From contig DCVT01000013.1 of NCBI GenBank assembly GCA_002328075.1, positions 43,275 through 83,357 on the forward strand: a stretch of DNA of 40,083 nt, written 5' to 3'. Position numbers and translations under genes: made by a program. Positions 34,419 through 40,083 of this stretch are shown in pieces. A model generated the notes under the pieces. That model was not told the origin of the DNA, made no database searches, and worked only from the letters and a program-made list of their open reading frames with translations. Positions within the stretch are counted from its first letter, which is position 1, and each line of letters begins with the position of its first letter. Source of the stretch: Anaerolineales bacterium UBA2181. GTDB lineage: Bacteria; Chloroflexota; Anaerolineae; Promineifilales; UBA4811.

Positions 34419-35219
34419 ATGAAAAAGCTATCTATGTCGATCGGGTTGGTACTGGTGTTGGCCGTGACGGCAGCGCCCGTTCTGGCCATCACCTGGGGGC
34501 TACCGGACACCGAGCACAAAAATGTGGGCGCCATGGTCGTCGACTGGCCCAGCTACGGACCGTTTCAGGCCTGCTCAGGCACGCTGGTCCACCCGCGCGT
34601 GTTCCTTACCGCCGGGCACTGTACGGAAGGCTGGGAGGGCACTGGGGTAGAGACCTTCTGGGTGAACTTTGACCGGTATGCCCTGAAAGAGGCTACCCTT
34701 TTGGAGGTCGAGCAGGTCATCACCCATCCTGATTACTACTGGGGGCCAACGTCCGACCCACACGACGTGGGCGTGTTGATCCTGGCAAAGCCTGTCAGGC
34801 GCATCACACCCGCACGGCTGCCGACAGAGGGGTACCTGAACGACCTGAACGCTGCGGGGCTGCTGGGACGCGGCGCCGACAAGGCCAAGTTCACTGTGGT
34901 TGGTTATGGCGGCACCCTCAACTGGCCGCCGCCTGACATCTACTATGACGACTATCGCCAGTTTGCCGTGTCCGAGTTCCGGTCGCTGCTGGGGGCGTGG
35001 CTGCGCCTGTCGCAGAACCCGGCCACCGGCGACGGGGGAACGTGCGCCGGCGATTCGGGGGGCCCGGCCTTCTGGACGGAGGAGGATGGGGACGAGATTC
35101 TGGTTGGCATCACCTCCTGGGGCGATCCCAACTGCATGTCGGCCGGCTTTAACTACCGGGTGGATATTCCCGAGACGCTCTCCTTTATCCAGGCGGTCAT
35201 CGACGGCCTGGAGGATTGA
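34419..35219 (+). CDS. Secreted trypsin-like serine protease (S1)
   Basis: 266 residues. The start at 34419 follows AGGAGG, and a signal peptide ends near APVLA. The S1 triad is complete: His67 in LTAGHC, Asp116 in DPHDVGVLIL and Ser213 in CAGDSGGP. Cysteines 52 and 68 frame the His loop as in trypsins, and the late WG of SWGDPNC corresponds to the substrate-binding strand, with a further cysteine pair around 208/239. There is no pro-peptide or C-terminal anchor, so it should be released. A 13-bp hairpin 17 bases after the stop probably terminates its transcript. Confidence 0.95.
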   Translation: MKKLSMSIGLVLVLAVTAAPVLAITWGLPDTEHKNVGAMVVDWPSYGPFQACSGTLVHPRVFLTAGHCTEGWEGTGVETFWVNFDRYALKEATLLEVEQVITHPDYYWGPTSDPHDVGVLILAKPVRRITPARLPTEGYLNDLNAAGLLGRGADKAKFTVVGYGGTLNWPPPDIYYDDYRQFAVSEFRSLLGAWLRLSQNPATGDGGTCAGDSGGPAFWTEEDGDEILVGITSWGDPNCMSAGFNYRVDIPETLSFIQAVIDGLED

Positions 35220-35235
35220 GGCTCTGCGACATTGG

Positions 35236-35271
35236 CCGAGGCCCTGCCTGCGAACCCTGGCAGGGCCTCGG
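35236..35271 (+). terminator. Strong hairpin after the protease gene
   Basis: CCGAGGCCCTGCC (35236-35248) pairs perfectly with 35259-35271 around a 10-base loop. There is no T run after it. The stem lies inside an upward extension of the next open frame and argues against that extension being coding. Confidence 0.65.
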
Positions 35272-35413
35272 ATGTCTCAAGGCCATATCCAACAATCAGA
35301 TACTGCGGATGCCCTACCGTCGAACGGCGGCCCGGTCAAGCGCCAGCCCCGGCCGCCAACCCTGGCACGCGCTGGACGTAGGCGCTGTACCCATACCTCA
35401 TGTACTGGTTAGG

Positions 35414-36406
35414 ATGTCCTGGACACCGCACACCGGCGGCTGGACCACCATCGGCGGGGGCTGGTACAATACCGCCAGCGGCAACTACGCCGCAGTGGGC
35501 GGGGGCATTAGCAACACGGCCTCCTACTCCTACACCGCGGTCTCCGGGGGCTACAATAACACGGCCGACGACCAGTGCGCCACGGTCGGCGGGGGTCGGC
35601 ACAACACCGCCAGCGCCTCGGACGCCACGGTCTGCGGGGGCTACGACAATGTCGCCAGCGGCATCCACTCCGTGGTCGGCGGGGGCGTCGACAACGTCGC
35701 CAGCGGCATTCGCGCCACCATCCCTGGCGGCGAATCCAACGTAGCTGCGAGCTCATGGAGCTTCGCCGCCGGCCGCCAGGCCAAGGCCTACCAATACGGC
35801 TGCTTCGTGTGGGGCGACTCCACCGACGCCTACATTACATGCAACGACCCTGACCGCTGGGTGGCCCGGGCTAGCGGCGGTGTCTACTTTCACACCAACG
35901 CCGGCCTGAGCAGCGGCATGTACCTTGCCGCCGGGGGCAGCTCCTGGAACGCGGTCAGCAGCCGCGCGCTGAAGGACAATCTCGCCCTAGTGGACACCGG
36001 CCAGCTGCTGGAGCGACTGGCACGCATCGACATCGGCACCTGGAACTACAGATCCCAGGACCCCGCCATCCGCCACATTGGCCCCATGGCCGAGGATTTT
36101 AACGGCCTGGTGGACGGGCTGGGCGGCCAGGGAGCGGACCATATCAATACACTCGACGCCGACGGTGTGGCCCTGGCGGCCATCCAGGGGCTCTATGATG
36201 AGAACCAAGCGCTGAAGGCAAAGAACGCCGCGCAGCAGGAGCAGATTAACGACCTCGCAGCGCGGCTGAGCGCACTGGAGCAGGCCGGCGGCAGGCCCGC
36301 GCAGGGCCGCTCCGCGCTCTCGCTCATTTGGCCGCTGGCCGTCGGACTGGTCGTCGCCGGGGGCGGCACGGCGGCCGCGCGGCGCCGGCCGGGAGGCGGG
36401 CGATGA
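35414..36406 (+). CDS. YadA-head repeat / S74 intramolecular chaperone protein, 5'-truncated
   Basis: 331 residues from the ATG at 35414. The frame is open upstream to 35216 but has no protein character there and crosses a terminator. Residues about 8-115 contain seven 15-residue repeats of the type TVGGGxxNTASGxxA, as in YadA-like head and tail-fibre proteins. Next comes a Peptidase_S74-type auto-chaperone domain beginning SRALKDNLALVDTGQLLERL with the Ser and Lys residues used for self-cleavage, a coiled coil (NQALKAKNAAQQEQINDLAA) and a C-terminal transmembrane segment with an Arg-rich end. A signal peptide and N-terminal domain are missing, as found at 39015. It probably lost its front half and may not be secreted. 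Confidence 0.75.
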   Translation: MSWTPHTGGWTTIGGGWYNTASGNYAAVGGGISNTASYSYTAVSGGYNNTADDQCATVGGGRHNTASASDATVCGGYDNVASGIHSVVGGGVDNVASGIRATIPGGESNVAASSWSFAAGRQAKAYQYGCFVWGDSTDAYITCNDPDRWVARASGGVYFHTNAGLSSGMYLAAGGSSWNAVSSRALKDNLALVDTGQLLERLARIDIGTWNYRSQDPAIRHIGPMAEDFNGLVDGLGGQGADHINTLDADGVALAAIQGLYDENQALKAKNAAQQEQINDLAARLSALEQAGGRPAQGRSALSLIWPLAVGLVVAGGGTAAARRRPGGGR

Positions 36407-36723
36407 GCAAGAAGCGTTTTCCAGGCGTCCCCGGAGCGTTGTACCGGAGCGACGTGCTTGCCCTCCTCCTGCTTCTGGCTACGGTTCCCGTGTTCGCCTA
36501 CCCGGTCGCGGGGTACGACCTGTCCTGGAGCACGGTCGACGGCGGTGGCGGTTGGAGTTTCTCAACGGTTGCAGGCTACTCGCTCGACGGGAGCGCGGGC
36601 CAGCACGAGGCCGGGCTGATGACGGCAGACGTCTACTCGCTGGCCGGAGGTTTCTGGTCCGGCGGGGCAGTGGCTGCACCGGAGAGCCGGATTTACCTGC
36701 CGCTGCTGATGCGGAGCCACTGA
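36403..36723 (+). CDS. Small secreted protein with YLP tail
   Basis: 106 residues from an ATG overlapping the previous stop (ATGA). A signal peptide (DVLALLLLLATVPVFAYPVA) is followed by YSLDGSAGQHEAGL and YSLAGGFWSGG, a pattern common as a short repeat in Chloroflexota extracellular proteins, where GQ-x-x-AG and SLxGGFW flank glycine-rich strands. It ends SRIYLPLLMRSH. The YLPLL tail is the clearest form of the C-terminal motif shared with the NHL proteins. The function is unknown. Translational coupling suggests it travels with the head/chaperone protein. A 12-bp terminator stem follows. Confidence 0.8.
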   Translation: MSKKRFPGVPGALYRSDVLALLLLLATVPVFAYPVAGYDLSWSTVDGGGGWSFSTVAGYSLDGSAGQHEAGLMTADVYSLAGGFWSGGAVAAPESRIYLPLLMRSH

Positions 36724-36728
36724 TGAGT

Positions 36729-36765
36729 GCACCTCCCCCGAGTCGCCTTTCCGCGGGGGAGGTGC
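36729..36765 (+). terminator. 12-bp hairpin after the YLP-tail gene
   Basis: GCACCTCCCCCG (36729-36740) pairs perfectly with 36754-36765 around a 13-base loop, six bases past the stop. There is no T run. Confidence 0.65.
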
Positions 36766-36905
36766 CAGGAGAACACGACCGCGGGCGCGGCCACCGGCCG
36801 GCGACTCGATGCGGCGTCGGTGGCAGCGCTTTGCGAGCGGCTGGCGGAGTACCCGCACCGGATGGTTGGCATCGGAAAGTGACTGATAAGGAGTAAGCAA
36901 GCGCC

Positions 36906-37937
36906 ATGCACAGACTGACCGAATGGATCAAAAAACATGCCCTCATCACCTTCTTTGTTCTCACCTTTGCCATCACCTGGGGGCTGGGATTTTCTTATCG
37001 GGCGGTGATACAGCAGGGCAACTACCTGCTGGCGCCGGTGGCCTTTGTGGCCACCTGCAGCCCGGCGTTGGCCGGCATCCTCATCGCCTCCATCACCAAC
37101 ACCCAGCCCCGGCAGGGGTCGCGCAAGAGCTTCTGGGCCGCCTCTCTGGTGGCGTGGGTGCTGGCCGCCGGCGTGTTCATCGCCCACAACCGCCTGAGCA
37201 ACCCGATGCCCCTGTCGGCCCCCGCGCTGATCGTCATCCTGGTTGCCGTGCTGCCCGTCGCGCTGGTGATCAGCATGGCGTATTCGACCAACCCGGCCGT
37301 GCGGACTCTCGTCGCGCCCCTGCTGCGCCTGCGGGGCGTGGGGGGCTGGGCGCTGCTGGCGCTGGCGCTTCCCCTGGCCTGCATCGTGCTTGCGAGCCTG
37401 GTCAGCAAGCTGCTGGGCCGGTATTACCTTGTCTCATCCCAATTGCCCGATGCGGACCCGGCCATGCTGGGCCGGGCGGCCATCACCTTTGTCTACCAGC
37501 TCTTCTTCTTCAACGCCACCGGCGAAGAGGTCGGATGGCGCGGCTTTGCCTTACCCCGGTTTCAGGCCCGGGTCAGCCCGCTGGTCGCCAGTCTGATCCT
37601 GGGTCTCTTTTGGTCGCCCTGGCACTTTTTTCTCTGGCAGGCGGAGGGCCGGCCGGTCCTGTCGCCGCCGTTCTGGGGCGAAAGGTACTATACTCACATC
37701 CTCGCCACCCTGCTCATCGTCTGGCTCTTCAACCGCAGCCGCGGGAGCATCCTGGTGGCAGGGGTCATTCACGCCGCCGCCAACACTGTGTTCGCCTTCT
37801 TTCCCAGGCTGGACTGGCCAGTGTACAATGGCGTTATGGTGGTCCTGGTGGCGGCGCTCATCGTTGGGGATCGGATGTGGCGGCGGCTGCCGGCCGAACA
37901 CCCGGCCGTGTACCGGCCACCCGACGCCGCGGCTTGA
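36906..37937 (+). CDS. CPBP family intramembrane metalloprotease
   Basis: 343 residues with about eight membrane segments. The signature motifs of the Rce1/CPBP (Abi) family are present: EEVGWRGF (near 205), FWSPWHFFLW and HAAANTVFAF, which supply the Glu and His residues of the active centre. Family members cleave membrane proteins or prenyl-type peptides, and bacterial ones often process or confer immunity to small peptides. The ATG at 36906 follows AAGGAG at a rather long spacing of about 12 bases. It stands alone between two terminator-like or degraded regions. The substrate is unknown. Confidence 0.92.
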   Translation: MHRLTEWIKKHALITFFVLTFAITWGLGFSYRAVIQQGNYLLAPVAFVATCSPALAGILIASITNTQPRQGSRKSFWAASLVAWVLAAGVFIAHNRLSNPMPLSAPALIVILVAVLPVALVISMAYSTNPAVRTLVAPLLRLRGVGGWALLALALPLACIVLASLVSKLLGRYYLVSSQLPDADPAMLGRAAITFVYQLFFFNATGEEVGWRGFALPRFQARVSPLVASLILGLFWSPWHFFLWQAEGRPVLSPPFWGERYYTHILATLLIVWLFNRSRGSILVAGVIHAAANTVFAFFPRLDWPVYNGVMVVLVAALIVGDRMWRRLPAEHPAVYRPPDAAA

Positions 37938-38001
37938 CTGCCCGGCCGGTGGAGTTCTGCCATCGCGAAGCGCGCCGCCAAAGCGTCTGCACCCGGCCGC
38001 C

Positions 38002-38181
38002 GTGATGGAGGCGGTCTACAGCCCGGACGGCTGGCGGCTGACGACGGCCGGTTTTGACGGCGCCGGCCGGCTCTTTTTCCTGGACCTGGACGAGCTGCTG
38101 GCGCTGCCCAAATCCCGCCTGAGCCGCAGCCTGACGGTGGAGGCGTGCCAGTCATATCTCCATCAGGGCCTCTGCCCGTGA
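38002..38181 (+). pseudogene. 3' fragment of a WD40-repeat protein gene
   Basis: About 58 codons encode AVYSPDGWRLTTAGFDGAGR then LFFLDLDELLALPKSRLSRS and LTVEACQSYLHQGLCP, the ending of WD40 proteins that in Chloroflexota are often linked to Ser/Thr kinases. The rest of the gene is absent. Upstream lies the CPBP gene, so this is a relic left by deletion or insertion. Confidence 0.75.
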
Positions 38182-39014
38182 CGCCCGGCAGCCGGTCTCT
38201 GCGGTTACCGATGTAGCTGGCGCCCCCAGGGGGTCAGCGTGAGACAGGACCATCGCATCGCCCTCCTGGCCATTCATAGGGTTGGCCAGGGTCATGATCG
38301 AACCTTGCTCCCATCCCCGGTTGGGCGCATTCGCGTGCCCCGGCCAACCCTTCCCGCCCGGCGCGGCCCCGCCACCATTTCGACGCCCACCTCTGCTGCC
38401 AAACCCTCCACGAAACGCTCTGCAAACGGTGTTCGTGCTATCATGGCCTCAGTCGGTGCGGGAAATGGTCGCAAGTCACTCCGGTGTCGCCGGCAAGGTA
38501 AGAACTGGACCAACGCCAGCTGCCCTGGTCAAAATCCTCGGCCGCCGGCAGATGCCCACCGGACGCCTGCGTCCTGGGTGGCGCTCTCCGGCCACCCGGG
38601 ACAGAACCGGGCCGGAACGGCGGGACGCCACCGGGGCAGACAGGGCGACCATCGATGGTGGCCACGCTGGCTGCCGGCGGCCCGGGGCCAGTGCGCGGGA
38701 GCCGGTGTTCCTCGGCCTCCGGGCTCCCTGCCCCGTCCAGCGGCCGGTGCGGTCGCCGAACCGATCCCAAAACCGGCCGGGATCGGCTGCTCTCGGTAGG
38801 GGTGAGTGTGCGCCGGACGTGGGAATGTCCACCTGGAACGGAGACATTGGGTTGGAGCTGCTCTGCTGCAGCGGCGGGCCATCCCGCCGGCGTCTGGTGG
38901 ACCCGCACCGTTGTACTGGCGCGGGACGAGGAGAGTGTCTATACTTTGGTCAGGGTCCGTGGCGGACACGGTTGCGCATGGTGTGCTGTCCATTCAGTTC
39001 TGGGGAGGAAATCG
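38182..39014. other. Intergenic region between WD40 relic and broken head-protein gene
   Basis: About 830 GC-rich bases. Open frames occur on both strands, but none has a ribosome site or recognisable protein motifs. A possible promoter for the following gene is at its end. Confidence 0.5.
38917..38945 (+). promoter_or_regulatory. Candidate promoter of the broken head-protein gene
   Basis: TGGCGC, a 17-bp spacer and TATACT (38940-38945). The -35 is poor. Confidence 0.35.
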
Positions 39015-39917
39015 ATGTCAAATAAAACGTGGTTGGCCAGTGGCATAACAGTGGCATTTGTGCTGGCCCTGATGGCCGGCCTGGCGGCGGCGGCGCCCCA
39101 GGCTGCGCCGTTGGGGTCGGCATTCACCTACCAGGGGCGGCTCTTGCGCGATGAGAGCCCCTACGATGGCACCTGCAACTTGAGGTTCGGCCTGCGGACC
39201 GCCCTCACCGGCGCACCAATATCGGCACCCAGACCCTGAATGGCGTCCCGGTATCCGATGGCTACTTTACCGTGCAGCTGGACTGTGGCGCCGGCAAATT
39301 CAATGGCGACGCCCGCTGGCTGGCCGTCTCGGTCTGTTGTCCGGCCGCGAACTGCGACTATGAGCTTCAGAGTCCGCGCCAGCCGCTGACGGCGGCGCCC
39401 TATGCGCTGTACGCAGCCGGTTCGTGGCAGACAACCGGGAACAGCGGGACGACACCCGGCACGAACTACCTGGGGACCAACGACGAGGCACCGCTACAGC
39501 TCAGGGTCAAGGGCGCCAACGCCCTACGATTGGAGCCGGCGGCGGACACATTGTGGGGTGTTGGTCCGAACCTGGTTGGCGGAGCCTGGGTCAACCAGCT
39601 CACGGAGGGCGTGGTGGGGGCCACCATCGCCGGCGGCGGATCGACGACGGGGTGCGGCGAGGAACCCTTGCATGCTGATCCCTGTCCCAACCGGGTAACG
39701 GCCGATTTTGGCGCGGTGGGCGGGCGCTTCAGCAGCGAGGTTAGCGGCGCCGGGGGAACGGTGGGCAGGGGCGAAGAGAACCAAGCCGGCGCTTGGGGGG
39801 CTACCGTCGGAGGGGGGGGTATACAACAGCGCCACCGGCCTGCGGTCCACGGTCGGCGGCGGCCTAGTCAACACCGCCAGCGGTGAGCTGGCCACCGTTC
39901 CGGGGCAGACTGTGTGA
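39015..39917 (+). pseudogene. Frameshifted N-terminal half of a YadA-head/tail-fibre protein
   Basis: The ATG at 39015 follows GGAGGA and opens a signal peptide (NKTWLASGITVAFVLALMAG) and a conserved domain (AFTYQGRLLRDESPYDGTCN then LRFGLRTALTG). Near 39200-39220 the frame shifts, and the protein continues in a second frame (TQTLNGVPVSDGYFTVQLDC, RQPLTAAPYALYA). At a run of eight G around 39817-39824 it shifts again to VYNSATGLRSTVGGGLVNTA, with the head repeats ending at LATVPG. Just after this the IS-like element begins. Restored, it would match the missing front half of the protein at 35414-36406. Either decay or assembly errors at homopolymers could explain the shifts. Confidence 0.75.
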
Positions 39918-40083
39918 AAACCTGCCATTGTGGCATAATGGGTCAGGGACTGGCGAGGCGAACCGGGTATCGGAGGGCGGCATGGGCTATGTGCAAGGGG
40001 TCCATCGTGATCAACTGGTGATGTTTCCCAAATCGCTGGATGAGTGCATCAGGGATGGCAATCCTGTGCGGTTCATCGACGCC
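39905..40083 (+). mobile_element. Left end of an IS1182-like insertion sequence
   Basis: The element begins where the head-repeat coding stops and runs past the window end. The exact end and its inverted repeat cannot be fixed without the other side. A -10-like CATAAT with TGG upstream lies at 39930-39938. It interrupts the head-protein pseudogene. Confidence 0.6.
39982..40083 (+). CDS. Transposase, IS1182-like, N-terminal 34 residues
   Basis: The start at 39982 follows GGAGG. The visible residues MGYVQGVHRDQLVMFPKSLD and PVRFIDA match the opening of IS1182-type (DUF772-containing) DDE transposases, which begin with a run such as QGENRNQ-x-x-LFPESLDEYI and NPVRxIDAF. The catalytic part is outside the window. 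Confidence 0.75.
   Translation, partial: MGYVQGVHRDQLVMFPKSLDECIRDGNPVRFIDA

Noticed and set aside
35216..35413. N-terminal extension of the YadA-head/S74 frame
   Set aside because: It begins at a TTG overlapping the protease stop, crosses a 13-bp terminator hairpin and has no protein-like composition.
36766..36889. Short frame resembling a helical protein end (RLDAASVAALCERLAEYPHR)
   Set aside because: There is no start signal, ribosome site or known homologue. It may be a relic but cannot be supported.
38239..38799. Open frames on both strands between 38.2 and 39.0 kb
   Set aside because: No ribosome sites, domain motifs or plausible codon use. Expected by chance in GC-rich sequence.

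Overview
The window is GC-rich bacterial DNA. Its overall character (secreted beta-propeller and YadA-head proteins with C-terminal tyrosine-leucine-proline tails, a Ser/Thr kinase and a WD40 gene remnant, SigA-type promoters, many short dispersed lesions) points to an uncultured member of the Chloroflexota, perhaps near Anaerolineae or Caldilineae. That placement is inference from protein style, because no rRNA or phylogenetic marker is present. No tRNA, rRNA or CRISPR array was found.

Layout. 1-957 (minus) is the N-terminal part of a Ser/Thr protein kinase, cut by the window edge. 1597-3846 (minus) is a secreted parallel-beta (choice-of-anchor Q type) protein with four InlB-like repeats. 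4456-5831 is a coupled chromate-transporter-like plus tandem universal stress protein pair. 5845-7900 is broken up by three arrays of a GC-rich short repeat that sit between small cassettes: a DUF5674 gene with an overlapping partner, a GrpB-family gene whose frame runs on through a repeat array, and a convergent MazF-type gene preceded by what looks like a broken antitoxin. 8600-11155 (minus) is a class II (UvrA2/DrrC-like) UvrA ATPase.

11918-22161 is the centrepiece: four tandem paralogous secreted proteins, each with a signal peptide, twelve NHL blades (two six-bladed propellers), a conserved jelly-roll-like domain and a C-terminal tail with a YLP motif and a single cysteine. The first has a strong promoter and a long hairpin-rich leader. 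Genes 2 and 4 carry copies of the same 188-bp promoter-bearing spacer, so the cluster probably grew by duplication of a two-gene unit.

22396-26576 holds an MFS transporter, a NapH-like membrane iron-sulphur protein coupled to a membrane-anchored partner, and a SIMPL-domain protein. 26657-29648 (minus) is a two-gene operon of a cysteine-rich lipoprotein with a possible caspase-like His/Cys domain and a cysteine-rich single-span membrane protein. 29782-31876 (minus) is an operon of a broken amidotransferase-like/CysS-C-terminal gene and an aldo/keto reductase, behind a consensus and nearly leaderless promoter. 32202-34025 (minus) is a DUF885 lipoprotein. 34419-36723 holds a secreted trypsin, the C-terminal half of a YadA-head/S74 chaperone protein and a small YLP-tailed secreted protein. 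36906-40083 holds a CPBP membrane protease, a WD40 gene remnant, and a frameshifted N-terminal half of another YadA-head protein interrupted by an IS1182-like transposase gene at the window edge.

Taken together, the window is mostly cell-envelope and secreted functions with small stress and accessory cassettes. Several genes are broken by single-base lesions at homopolymers, which could be real decay or assembly error.
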